Below are positions 1-8,511 of a DNA stretch of 64,000 nucleotides, one piece after another (the stretch's first letter is position 1; the number at the start of each line of letters is the position of its first letter). The position numbers and the translations under genes were made by a program. The notes below the pieces were generated by a model. That model made no database searches and had not been told where the DNA came from. It was given only the letters and a program-made list of their open reading frames with translations. Source of the DNA: Ensifer sp. LCM 4579 (GTDB lineage: Bacteria; Pseudomonadota; Alphaproteobacteria; Rhizobiales; Rhizobiaceae); contig NZ_MDDV01000009.1 in NCBI RefSeq assembly GCF_001854885.1, positions 1-64,000 on the forward strand. Reading direction: 5' to 3'.

Positions 1-89
1 CTCGTCCCAATCCAATGCTCGCAACGAATCACTCATAGGTACGATGAATCACGCACCGTCACCGCCGTCAACACAAAGTTAGCGCCTAT

Positions 90-191
90 GGGGTTTAACC
101 CGAGGATGCGACAGCATCGCTCCGCGCACCGCGCCTAGCCCACAATCAGCCATAGGCCATCCTATCGGTTCCTATCATCGAGACTTGGTAT
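90..191. repeat. Partial (right-half) copy of the interspersed inverted-repeat element
   Basis: About 100 bases here match, with few differences, the right half of the 313-bp element at 48249-48561. The match includes the whole 32-base right terminal repeat at 160-191, which ends in TTGGTAT. No matching left terminal repeat is visible in bases 1-89, so this is a truncated or solo end. It lies about 100 bases beyond the 3' end of the vapC-like gene. Bases 1-89 and 192-290 hold nothing else that I recognise. Confidence 0.8.
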
Positions 192-290
192 AAGACCTAC
201 TCGACGCGAAAGTCTATGAGGGCTACTCGCACGGCATGGCTCGGCTGATTGTCTAAGCCGTCCGGAACGGGCATACCAATTCGGACAGCG

Positions 291-695
291 CTACGGCTGT
301 GGTGTGATCAGCGATAGCGACGGAAAGTAGGTGCGATACCGTCCGATGTCGCGGGTCAGCAGCGGAAGCTGGCTAACGGCAGCATGCGCACCAATGAAAA
401 AATCCGGCAGGACGCCGGTCCTTGATCCTCCCGCCCGGCGATATTGCGTGAAGACCTTGGCTGCAAGGAAAAGGGCGGCTCGGGGAATTGGCGTCATCTC
501 CAGTCCAGCCTCCTCAAGAAATACTTCAAGGTCCTCAACACGATCGTATCTGACCGACAGCTCCGCGTAGACCAAATCGTTGATCAGCAAGGGCCCGTTC
601 AAACTCGCCGCTTCAAGTTGTGCAATCGACCAATCCGCCCAATTGTCGTCGTCTGTGACAACGTCCAAGAGGACGTTGGTATCGATGAACGTCAT
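291..695 (-). CDS. vapC: PIN-domain ribonuclease toxin, VapC type
   Basis: A 134-residue PIN-domain protein, the usual size for VapC toxins, which cut RNA when freed from their antitoxin. It opens with the family signature IDTNVLLD. The expected acidic active-site residues are visible: Asp5, Glu45 (in YAEL), Asp98 (in LPDFFIGAHA) and Asp116 (in LTRDIGRY). Its ATG overlaps the stop of the upstream AbrB-type antitoxin gene by four bases, so the pair is translationally coupled. Nothing looks truncated. The RNA target cannot be read from sequence. Confidence 0.9.
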   Translation of the reverse strand: MTFIDTNVLLDVVTDDDNWADWSIAQLEAASLNGPLLINDLVYAELSVRYDRVEDLEVFLEEAGLEMTPIPRAALFLAAKVFTQYRRAGGSRTGVLPDFFIGAHAAVSQLPLLTRDIGRYRTYFPSLSLITPQP

Positions 696-925
696 GCTTC
701 GCCACGCGTCAGGGCCATGATAGTGTCGGTATCGAGCCCTTTGCCGGCATGACCCCGCAACTTCGCAAAGCGGCTCGCTGGCTGCTTCTTGTCTGCACGC
801 GTCAGTACGACGGTGCCGTCGGCAGCACGGCGAAAGTCAACCTTGCTTCCGGGAACGATGCCCAATAAATCGCGCACTGGTTTCGGAATGGTCACTTGCC
901 CCTTGGCTGTAACTGTCGTTGTCAT
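692..925 (-). CDS. vapB: AbrB/MazE-fold antitoxin, VapB type
   Basis: A 77-residue protein with a swapped-hairpin AbrB/SpoVT DNA-binding domain over residues 1-45 (TAKGQVTIPKPVRDLLGI, then GSKVDF). The C-terminal tail (residues 46-77) is the kind of segment that wraps and inhibits the partner PIN toxin. It lies directly upstream of the vapC-like gene with a 4-bp ATGA overlap. By family behaviour the complex should repress its own promoter, which would lie just past base 925. I saw no obvious operator there. Confidence 0.9.
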   Translation of the reverse strand: MTTTVTAKGQVTIPKPVRDLLGIVPGSKVDFRRAADGTVVLTRADKKQPASRFAKLRGHAGKGLDTDTIMALTRGEA

Positions 926-1587
926 CTGCGTTCCTCGGTAATGCCAGATACATGGAAGGTATTACTTTGTCCACGCGATTTCAAGCGTACCTGGGAATCC
1001 CACTTTGTCGGTTTGGACAGCGACCGATGGAACCAACCGGCGGTACGTTCCTAGAAGCAGTCACAGCGTCGCCGGCAATACGGCAGGGCCGATTCGCCCC
1101 GACGGAAGCACCGTGGAATTGGCGAGCAACGAGTTTTGCAGACGAACGCTGAAGTCATGATGCCCTCCGCTCTCCCGCATCATTTGCCCTGAGCAGTGCC
1201 ATCAGCATCGGACCAAGCGAAAACTCACCTCGTCCTGCCTTTGCCGTCAAATCTCGCAGATAGCCGCCAGCCAAGTTGATCTGCCCTGCCCTCTCGAGGA
1301 TGGTCCCCTGCAGAGGCACGATAATGATCCTCTTTGACTGTTTCCCATCTCGCGGGCGTGCTTGTCATCCCCTGCATCCTTCCGTCTTGCACTTCGTGGT
1401 TTCGCACGTCTGCGAGAGCCGGCGTTACAGCGCCGCGCGTCGGGCCGATGCGCTAGGCACGCCAGCCCGTTCTTAGTCGCTGACGGAACAGAGTGTTGCA
1501 TGTCCGAAAATGCCGGATATATGACATTTGAGACAGACGATTTTCACCCTAGCATGCGGCTTCAAATCCAACCGAATGGAGCCTGAC
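926..1587. other. Intergenic region, no supported gene
   Basis: About 660 bases separate the divergent vapB and SDR genes. Short open frames exist on both strands, but none has a recognisable motif, a good ribosome-binding site or plausible composition. The promoters of both flanking transcription units should lie here. I could not assign boxes with confidence. Confidence 0.5.
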
Positions 1588-2391
1588 ATGACCCAGCACT
1601 CGAAAGGTACCGCGCTTATCACCGGCGCTTCCTCCGGCATTGGTGCGATCTATGCCGATCGCCTGGCGCGCAGGGGCTACGATTTGATCCTGGTCGCCCG
1701 CAACAAGGCCCGCCTCAATGAACTGGCCGGGCGCCTCGCCGACGATACAGGCCGTACGATAGAGGTCGTTACGGCCGACCTCGGCGACAAGGCCGATCTC
1801 CGTCGCGTCGAAAAGGTGCTTCGAGACGACGCCAGCATCACCTTGCTCCTCAACAATGCCGGTGTGGGCGTGACCGCCTCGCTGCTCGCATCCGATGTCG
1901 ACAAGATGGAAGAGATGATCACGCTGAACGTCACCGCGCTAACGCGGCTGACCTATGCGGCGGCGCCCGGTTTCGTCGCGCGCGGCACTGGCGCGATCAT
2001 CAACATCGCTTCGATCGTCGGGATCGCACCGGAGGTGCTGAACGGCGTCTATGGCGGCAGCAAGGCCTTCGTGCTCGCCTTCACCCGGTCCCTCCAGAAG
2101 GAATTCTCTGAGAAGAACATCCGCATTCAGGCGGTCCTTCCGGGCGCGACGGCAACCGACTTCTGGGGCAATGCGGGGACTCCTCTCGAGCATCTGCGGA
2201 GTGAGATCGTCATGCCGGCCGAGGAGATGGTCGACGCCGCGCTCGCGGGCTTCGATCTCGGCGAGCAGATCACCATCCCGTCGCTGCCGGACGCTGCCGA
2301 TTGGGCGGCCTATGAAGCGGCGCGGCAGAAGCTGATGCCGAACCTGTCCCTCAGCGCGCCGGCGGCCCGCTACCGGGCCGCGGCTGCGTAA
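1588..2391 (+). CDS. Short-chain dehydrogenase/reductase (SDR)
   Basis: A classical SDR of 267 residues from the chosen ATG. That start is preferred over one 20 codons upstream because the Rossmann motif TGASSGIG (residues 12-19) then sits at the normal distance from the N-terminus, and an AGGAG-like site (GGAGCC) precedes it. NNAGVG (89-94) and the catalytic set Ser142, Tyr155 and Lys159 (YGGSK) are intact, so NAD(P)H-dependent oxidoreductase activity is expected. The substrate is unknown. An MFS transporter gene follows 51 bases later and then a GlxA-type regulator, so the three may form one unit for making, exporting or sensing a small molecule. Confidence 0.88.
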   Translation: MTQHSKGTALITGASSGIGAIYADRLARRGYDLILVARNKARLNELAGRLADDTGRTIEVVTADLGDKADLRRVEKVLRDDASITLLLNNAGVGVTASLLASDVDKMEEMITLNVTALTRLTYAAAPGFVARGTGAIINIASIVGIAPEVLNGVYGGSKAFVLAFTRSLQKEFSEKNIRIQAVLPGATATDFWGNAGTPLEHLRSEIVMPAEEMVDAALAGFDLGEQITIPSLPDAADWAAYEAARQKLMPNLSLSAPAARYRAAAA

Positions 2392-2442
2392 GGCGCCACC
2401 TACGTCAACACCGGCAACAACTCGACCGCCGAGGAGCCTTCA

Positions 2443-4008
2443 ATGAGCACGCCCACCCTGACACGCCAAAATCTTTTTTTCCTCGCGACCGGGCTTGCCG
2501 GTGCCTTTCTCGTAAACCTGTCGGCCCAATTTGCCCCGGCAACCATCGCCGACATCCAGAGGGGTCTCTTGGCGTCCACGGACGATGGCTCCTGGATCCT
2601 TACCGCCTATCTGATGGGCAGTTGCGTCGGCATCGTCACCTCGGGCCTGTTGATCGGAGCCTTCAGCATCGGCCGGTACCTGGTCGTAAGCGCCATGCTC
2701 TTCGCGGCCACGGGGCTCGCCGGCGCCATGACAACGGATCTCGGTGCCATGGTCGCCATCCGTGCCCTGCAAGGCTTTGCAGCCGGCGGCTTCGGCCCGG
2801 CGGCGTTCGTCGCGGTCTTCATGGTCGCCAGCGGACCGCGTCTCGCCTATACGGTGATCATACTGGCATTTGCCCTTGTTTTTTCCGGTACGGCAGGGGC
2901 TGCACTTGGCGGCTATGTTTCGGACGCTTTCGGCTGGCGAGCTCTTTTCGCCCTTCAGGCAGCCATTGGCGCCGCTCTGGCTGTTGCGGCCCGTATTTGG
3001 GTTCCACACAAGCCCATCAGCTTGTCGGCGCTCCAGGCGGACTGGACGTCCATCCTCCTCCTATCGCTCGCTCTTGCGAGCCTCATGCTGGTCCTCAGCC
3101 AGGGAGCCCGCCAGTTCTGGTTCGCAGGCGAGCTAATCGTCTGGAGCGCGGCCTTGTCCGCGGCCGCCTGGGCTGGCTTGATTTTCGTGTCCCGCTCTTC
3201 GCCTCTGCCGGTCGTGGCGCCTCGGCTGCTCCTCACGCAGAAGTTCGGCATCCCGATAGGACTGAATTTTCTGCTACGTTCCGGGCTTGCCGTAAGCTCC
3301 TATCTTGTGCCGCAATTCCTCGCGAACGTTCAGGGTTATCGGCCTCTTGACATCTCGGAGCTCATGCTTTGGGCCGCAGCCGCCCAATTGCTCGCTCTCC
3401 CGCTGGTATGGTGGTTCCTGCATCTCTGTGATCTGCGCGTCGCCATGGCCATCGGGGTCCTCCTCCTGGTTTTCGGCACAATGCTCATGGGCAGTGAAAC
3501 GACAGCGCCCGCGGGGGAACATTTCCAACATGGGCTCGCCATCTTTGCGGCTGGTCAGTTGTTGCTGTTGACCCCTGCCATGATTGTCGGCACGGGCAGT
3601 TTGAAGCCTGCGGACCTTCCCACGGCGTCGTTGACCTTCAACATCAGCAATCTCGCCGGAACGACGCTCGGCGTCGGACTGATCTCCAGCTTCGTTGCAG
3701 AGCGTCACGAACTCCATTCAAATGCTCTGAGCGCGGCCGTCCAACGCGGTTTCGATGGAAACTCGATTTTGAGCCTCGCCGGCACGCTTGCGGGCAGGCT
3801 GGCGAGTGACGCGGGCGCAGCGGTGCGGGCGGCAGCTGAGGTCGATTCCGCAGCCCGGCGACAGGCTTGGGCGCTTGCATTCGGCGAGGGCTTTTTCGTC
3901 ATTGCCGCCCTGTTGGTACTTGGCGTTGTCGCGGTGGTGGCGATAGGTCGGTCGCCGCCATTGCCCCGTCCGGTCAAGGTTTCCGAGAGAGAAGCCGCTC
4001 GTGATTGA
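2443..4008 (+). CDS. MFS transporter, DHA2-like, about 14 membrane segments
   Basis: A 521-residue, strongly hydrophobic protein with repeated membrane segments. The length and the N-terminal pattern (SAQFAPATIADIQRGL, then an acidic WILTAYLMG stretch) resemble the 14-helix DHA2 drug:proton antiporters. Inner-membrane export of a small compound is the likely role. It starts 51 bases after the SDR stop with GAGG upstream of ATG, and ends just before the regulator gene. The long polar stretch near residues 420-470 is the usual loop before the last helix. The substrate is not known. Confidence 0.85.
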   Translation: MSTPTLTRQNLFFLATGLAGAFLVNLSAQFAPATIADIQRGLLASTDDGSWILTAYLMGSCVGIVTSGLLIGAFSIGRYLVVSAMLFAATGLAGAMTTDLGAMVAIRALQGFAAGGFGPAAFVAVFMVASGPRLAYTVIILAFALVFSGTAGAALGGYVSDAFGWRALFALQAAIGAALAVAARIWVPHKPISLSALQADWTSILLLSLALASLMLVLSQGARQFWFAGELIVWSAALSAAAWAGLIFVSRSSPLPVVAPRLLLTQKFGIPIGLNFLLRSGLAVSSYLVPQFLANVQGYRPLDISELMLWAAAAQLLALPLVWWFLHLCDLRVAMAIGVLLLVFGTMLMGSETTAPAGEHFQHGLAIFAAGQLLLLTPAMIVGTGSLKPADLPTASLTFNISNLAGTTLGVGLISSFVAERHELHSNALSAAVQRGFDGNSILSLAGTLAGRLASDAGAAVRAAAEVDSAARRQAWALAFGEGFFVIAALLVLGVVAVVAIGRSPPLPRPVKVSEREAARD

Positions 4009-4066
4009 GTGGCGGTTTGTCCAAAGCCGGAATATCCTTGCAGGGACTTCCGGCCAAGGAGGTGCC

Positions 4067-5011
4067 ATGCACAGGATCGGCTTTGTCGTCTTTCCAAAAT
4101 TCCAGCTGATGGGTTTTGCGGCGATTACCGCCTTCGAAATGGCGAATTCCGCGCTAGAGCAGACCGTCTATGAGATAGAGCTGCTTTCCGAGGGCGGCGG
4201 CGAGGTCAAGTCGTCCGCCGGGTTCAAGGTGCTCACGAAGGCCTTCGACGACACACCGTACGACACCGTGATGTTCGCCGCCGGCGTGACGATCGAGCCC
4301 ATCACGCCGGGGCTGATCGCATTTGCGCGTCTTGCGCTTGAAACGTCACGCCGGGTGGCAGCGCCCTGCACAGGTGCCTTCGTCCTTGCTGAAGCCGGCC
4401 TCCTGAATGGCCGCCGGGCGACAACGCATTGGGCCTTCGCGCGCCAGCTCCAGCAGCGTTTCCCGGCTGTGAAGGTCGAAGACGATCGCATCTTCATCGT
4501 CGACGGAAGTGTATGGACGTCGGCAGGGATGACGGCGAGCATCGATCTTGCACTTGCGATGATCGAGAAGGACCACGGTCAGGAGGTTGCGCGCTCCGTA
4601 GCCCGCAAGCTCGTCGTCTACCATCGGCGCGCCGGGGGCCAATCGCAGTTCTCGGCCTTGCTCGAGCTCGAGCCGAAGTCCGACCGGATCCAGAAATCGA
4701 TCGATTACGTGAAGGCAAATCTCCGTGGCGTGTTGTCGGTCGAAGAACTGGCGGATGCGGCGGGGCTGAGCCCGCGCCAGTTCAGCCGTGCGTTTCGGGC
4801 CGAGACGGGACAGTCGCCCGCCAAGGCCGTCGAGAGTCTCCGCGTCGAAGCCGCCCGGCTGTTGATGGAGCAGGGCCGCCACTCTATGGACGTCATCGCG
4901 GTCGAGACTGGTTTTGCCGATCCCGATCGCATGCGCCGCGCCTTTCTTAGAACGCTCGGCCAGCCACCGCAGACAATCCGACGGAATGCCCGCGATGGCG
5001 CATCCGCATGA
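4067..5011 (+). CDS. GlxA-family transcriptional regulator (DJ-1/PfpI domain plus AraC HTH)
   Basis: A 314-residue protein. Residues 1-190 form a DJ-1/PfpI-like sensing domain (starts MHRIGFVVFPKFQLMGF, with the elbow APCTGAFVLAEAG). Residues 220-310 are an AraC-type double helix-turn-helix (LSVEELADAAGLSPRQFSRAF, then IAVETGFADPDRMRRAF). The start at 4067 is chosen over an in-frame ATG 22 codons upstream because AAGGAGG lies 6-9 bases ahead of it. GlxA proteins usually activate neighbouring metabolic or transport genes. The SDR and MFS genes just upstream on the same strand are the likely targets. The ligand is unknown. Confidence 0.88.
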   Translation: MHRIGFVVFPKFQLMGFAAITAFEMANSALEQTVYEIELLSEGGGEVKSSAGFKVLTKAFDDTPYDTVMFAAGVTIEPITPGLIAFARLALETSRRVAAPCTGAFVLAEAGLLNGRRATTHWAFARQLQQRFPAVKVEDDRIFIVDGSVWTSAGMTASIDLALAMIEKDHGQEVARSVARKLVVYHRRAGGQSQFSALLELEPKSDRIQKSIDYVKANLRGVLSVEELADAAGLSPRQFSRAFRAETGQSPAKAVESLRVEAARLLMEQGRHSMDVIAVETGFADPDRMRRAFLRTLGQPPQTIRRNARDGASA

Positions 5012-5156
5012 CGCAGCGAGCAGGAGACGCTTCGCGGCACTGAAGTCGGCTCCAAATTCTGGCTGGTTCTAAATCATGCGTTCAGCGAACGCCTGTTGTG
5101 CATCACCACTTCGGCGCCGAGACGTGCGGCGATGCATATGGTTCAGCGGCCGCCGC

Positions 5157-6884
5157 CTAGTTACTCCAAGCGGAATCATAGCTCCATGCCTCATGCGTTT
5201 CGATCCGGCCGGTGTCGGCCGACTTCACTTCGAGCGAAGTCAGGTCGGTGATCTTATAAGTACGGCGCGTGCCGCAGACCGCGCCGCCATTGGCGAAGAC
5301 TTCGACAACGCCGCGGTCGAAGAACAACGTCAACCGTTGGAGCGTCAGCGGCGCCGAGCGGTACTTGACGTCACCATTATCCTCCGCCACGGCCAGCTCA
5401 AGCCGGCGGTCGCTGTGTGCCAACCTAAAGCTCTCCCCATCGCTGCCCCGCGCGATGATCTGAACTCCATCCAGATCGCCTGCCAGCGACAACTCGACGG
5501 GGCGCCCCGGTTCGCATGCGAATTGGCAGTGTGCAGTCTGTGGAAGAATGCGGGCGCGCAGGCGCTGGCATCCCTTCTCCGGCATCATTGTCAAATTCCG
5601 TTGGGGGTCGAGGCCGAGCACACGCGGGAGCGACAGCTCCCCGCTATAGGGCGAACCTCCCGGCTTGCGGAATTCCCAATTGAAGAGCCAGGCAAAGGCG
5701 ATCTGGCGGTCCTTTGCCCGAAAGCTCTGCATCGCGTAAAAGTCGGTGCCGAAATCCAACTCCTGCAAAGCCGGCGTCGCGGGCATGAAGCGGTCGCCCT
5801 CGAATGTGCCGACCTGCGCGTAAAGCAGGTTATGACGGCCGGTTTCCGGCTCGGTGTATCCAACAAAGCCCATCACCAGCACATGATGCCCATCGAGCTC
5901 GAAGAAATCCGGGCACTCGGCGCAGCGCGCGCCGTGCCGGCGAAAATGCTCGGGAGCGCGATAGAGGACGGACAAGAATTTCCAGTCTTCGCCGTCCTCG
6001 GACCCATAGAGCAGGACGGCTGGATCGCCATCGATCGCCGCGCCGAGCACCATCCGGTAGGTGCCGCGGACCGCATCATACCAGACCTTGGGGTCACGGA
6101 AGTCGTGGGCGCTACCGTCGGGACCGTTGACAAGCACCAGCTTAGCGGCATCCGGACGCAGGAGATCGGCCGATGGCAGCACTCGCTTCTGCACCTCCTT
6201 GTAGTCCTTGAACAGCTCATAGGCCGGCAGCCGCTCTGTGTAGTAGAAGCTGAGCTTGCCCTCGGGGCCGACGAAGGCACTTCCCGAGAAAGCGCCGCCG
6301 GTGGCGCCCAGCGACCAGAGATTCTGTTCCGGATGCAGGAAGACCGGCAGATGGATCCAGCGGTAGAGGTCATCGCTGACGGCATGGCCCCAGTGCATGG
6401 GTCCCCATTCGGATTCCACGGGGTGGAACTGGTAAAATAGATGATAGCGGCCGTCGACGAAACATAACCCGTTCGGATCGTTCATCCAGGCCTGAAACGG
6501 CGAGAATCTGAGCTGCGGGCGATTTGCATCGCTCTCGTACCACTCCGGCCAGGATGTCCTCGGTCGAGCGATGACGCGGCCATCGCACAATTCTATGAAA
6601 GTCACGCCTTCCTCAGCCACGTCGCCCGGGCTGAAGCTATAGAGCAGTGGAACTTCAATGGCGCTATCGTCCCATTCTAGCGTGAGCGGGCCCGCCGCAT
6701 AATGGGTATAGGAATAGAATTGATAATACGGCGGCAGCTGCGCGATCCGGTAAACGACCCGGTCGCCGACACCCAGAACGAAGGCATCGGCGTCTTCTTG
6801 CGGAGCTGATTTTCCAGGTTTTTGCCGAGCCCAGAACTCGAACCGCACGCCGTGCTCAGCATCCAATTGCACCCTGTTCTTCAT
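5157..6884 (-). CDS. Glycoside hydrolase family 32 beta-fructosidase
   Basis: A 575-residue GH32 enzyme that releases fructose from beta-fructosides (inulobiose, inulin oligomers, levan or sucrose types). The three acidic active-site blocks are intact: WMNDPNG with nucleophile Asp136, FRDPKV with Asp264, and ECPDF with acid/base Glu323. The C-terminal beta-sandwich (about 440-575) ends with LTSLEVKSADTGRIETHEAW. About 120 residues precede the catalytic start, more than in minimal invertases. No signal peptide is seen, so it acts in the cytoplasm. It is the last gene of the operon that begins at 12703, directly after the GH91 gene, which fits cleavage of inulobiose to two fructoses. Confidence 0.93.
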   Translation of the reverse strand: MKNRVQLDAEHGVRFEFWARQKPGKSAPQEDADAFVLGVGDRVVYRIAQLPPYYQFYSYTHYAAGPLTLEWDDSAIEVPLLYSFSPGDVAEEGVTFIELCDGRVIARPRTSWPEWYESDANRPQLRFSPFQAWMNDPNGLCFVDGRYHLFYQFHPVESEWGPMHWGHAVSDDLYRWIHLPVFLHPEQNLWSLGATGGAFSGSAFVGPEGKLSFYYTERLPAYELFKDYKEVQKRVLPSADLLRPDAAKLVLVNGPDGSAHDFRDPKVWYDAVRGTYRMVLGAAIDGDPAVLLYGSEDGEDWKFLSVLYRAPEHFRRHGARCAECPDFFELDGHHVLVMGFVGYTEPETGRHNLLYAQVGTFEGDRFMPATPALQELDFGTDFYAMQSFRAKDRQIAFAWLFNWEFRKPGGSPYSGELSLPRVLGLDPQRNLTMMPEKGCQRLRARILPQTAHCQFACEPGRPVELSLAGDLDGVQIIARGSDGESFRLAHSDRRLELAVAEDNGDVKYRSAPLTLQRLTLFFDRGVVEVFANGGAVCGTRRTYKITDLTSLEVKSADTGRIETHEAWSYDSAWSN

Positions 6885-6937
6885 TCGAAGATCTCATTGA
6901 TTACTTTTTCGAATAGTACTGAGAGTCTGCGTTCGGT

Positions 6938-8332
6938 CTATATCGAAACTTTGTCACCTTTCCCAGGAACTGGAGTGCCCCTGAATGCGTTCATTGTTTT
7001 GTCCATCTCAACCTGTTCGTCATTGCCTGAATCCAGGACTGTATTCCGTACTGACCCCTTCTGCACCAGTACTGTCGTTACTTCGAGTGCCGCCAAATTA
7101 TTAGTTGAAAGCAAGGCGCCCACTTGTGTTGAAAAACAGGCACTGTTTGGTGCATCGTTGATTTTCGATTTTTCGGTCGTCGCCACGATGTGATTATTGG
7201 CGATGTAATTGCCGCTACCCGAAACAATATTAATTATCACAGGTTTAGCGGCGAGAGGCTTGACATGTTGAATGTCTATTGTTTCTGAAATGTGGTTCGC
7301 AATAATCGAATTGTTGCTGCCGTCGATTTGCAAAAGTCCAAACAGATCATCCAAGCCGTTATCGTACTTCTGCATGGGCGCCCATGGCTCGCGATCTCGC
7401 AAAAAGTGATTTGAGGAAACCAGATTTTCGCAACTGTTAGCAGCAAAGACCAACATTCCGGGATAAAACGAGTGGAATCTATTTCCTGTAACCGAGGAAC
7501 GCACCACGCCGGAAAAATGGACACTGCTGGCGCCTCGGGGGAATACATTGTTTGCGGACACCAGAATGCCCCCATGGTTTTCAGCATAAATGGAATATCC
7601 CCTGTAACCGGCTCCGACAAAATTATTTGCTATTCTTGAGGCCTGCCCCATACCTTTCAACTCAATACAGTTTCCGCACTCCGCAATGAAATTGTTGTCT
7701 ATCGCCAGCGCATCTGCATCATGAACAACAACTCCATGCTCCAGATAGACAAGACCCATTCCCGTTATTCGGCATGAGTCATTGGCGCTGCCTACATAGA
7801 TTCCGGTTTTGTCATTCTTATACGTATTTTCTGCATCATCTTGCCCTGAACCATCGTCAATGAAATGCAGGCCATCAATGCAAAAGTCAGCAAACTCCAC
7901 AGAGCTTATCCGAGGATTTCCGGTGCGCTGAACATAAAACGCGGCTCCAGCAGCCTCGCCGTCGGCGGCTTCTGGAGAAATGTCTACAAGTATACGGCTA
8001 CCGCCCGGCCATACTTCGTGCCAGCGTGCCAGCTCGTTTGCGGGTGTGTTGAAACGGATGCTCGAAGACGTAAAACCGTGTCCGGAGCCCACAATCTTCA
8101 AATAGCTCACGTCAATAACGACTTGCGTGGCAAGACGGTAATCGCCCGGCGGTACATAGATAACTGCTCCAGGCTTCCCGCCATCATTCACATTGGAAAC
8201 CGGTTGCCTGCTCTTGATATCTGCAATGATGCTATTGATGACCGCTCCAATGTCTTCATAGGGGTCACCTACGGGATACTTCGTCACGTCGTAACAGTTT
8301 TCGCTATGCACGCTTACGTTATACTCGGACAT
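6938..8332 (-). CDS. GH91 enzyme: difructose anhydride III hydrolase or inulin fructotransferase
   Basis: A 464-residue right-handed beta-helix protein that I recognise as GH91. Family blocks include DIGAVINSIIADIK (27-40), GAVIYVPPGDY (55-65), VVIDVSYLKIVGSGHGF (71-87), NNFIAECGNCIEL (213-225) and LDDLFGLLQIDGSNN (327-341). The paired acids Asp207 and Glu218 are present with the 11-residue spacing of the catalytic Asp/Glu known in inulin fructotransferases. There is no signal peptide, unlike secreted inulin fructotransferases. Together with the sugar importer and GH32, this favours an intracellular difructose-anhydride hydrolase giving inulobiose. Two sampled 60-base lines (7201, 7441) are 45% GC against 68% in a GH32 line (5881), so recent acquisition is likely. 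Family certain; exact reaction uncertain. Confidence 0.9.
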   Translation of the reverse strand: MSEYNVSVHSENCYDVTKYPVGDPYEDIGAVINSIIADIKSRQPVSNVNDGGKPGAVIYVPPGDYRLATQVVIDVSYLKIVGSGHGFTSSSIRFNTPANELARWHEVWPGGSRILVDISPEAADGEAAGAAFYVQRTGNPRISSVEFADFCIDGLHFIDDGSGQDDAENTYKNDKTGIYVGSANDSCRITGMGLVYLEHGVVVHDADALAIDNNFIAECGNCIELKGMGQASRIANNFVGAGYRGYSIYAENHGGILVSANNVFPRGASSVHFSGVVRSSVTGNRFHSFYPGMLVFAANSCENLVSSNHFLRDREPWAPMQKYDNGLDDLFGLLQIDGSNNSIIANHISETIDIQHVKPLAAKPVIINIVSGSGNYIANNHIVATTEKSKINDAPNSACFSTQVGALLSTNNLAALEVTTVLVQKGSVRNTVLDSGNDEQVEMDKTMNAFRGTPVPGKGDKVSI

Positions 8333-8410
8333 TTCTTACCCCTAGAGCGGTAGTAGACTGATGTTCTTGATTGGCTTGTTGCTTGCAAGCCGACGGGGAA
8401 TGCGTTCGAG

Positions 8411-8431
8411 CAGACTCTCTGTCCGAGTCTG
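8411..8431. repeat. Perfect 7-bp-stem hairpin between ATPase and GH91 genes
   Basis: CAGACTC (8411-8417) and GAGTCTG (8425-8431) are perfect inverted repeats separated by 7 bases, in the 179-bp gap between the ABC ATPase stop and the GH91 start. No T-run follows it on the minus strand, so it is not an intrinsic terminator. It could mark an mRNA processing point or a seam where the GH91 gene was inserted. Confidence 0.55.
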
Positions 8432-8511
8432 TAGTGGAAACACGAACGGGTCGCAGGCGATCGGTGGCGACAGAGGGACTAGGCATTCTTGTTTTTCTCC
8501 TGGCTATGCGC

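Noticed and set aside
5076-6440. Long plus-strand open frame (454 codons) opposite the GH32 gene
   Set aside because: It is an antisense shadow: composition and motifs belong to the GH32 frame, and no protein family is recognisable in it.
6938-8332. Phage tailspike or generic pectate-lyase beta-helix for this gene
   Set aside because: Several long GH91-specific blocks and the paired Asp/Glu are present, and the context is sugar uptake.
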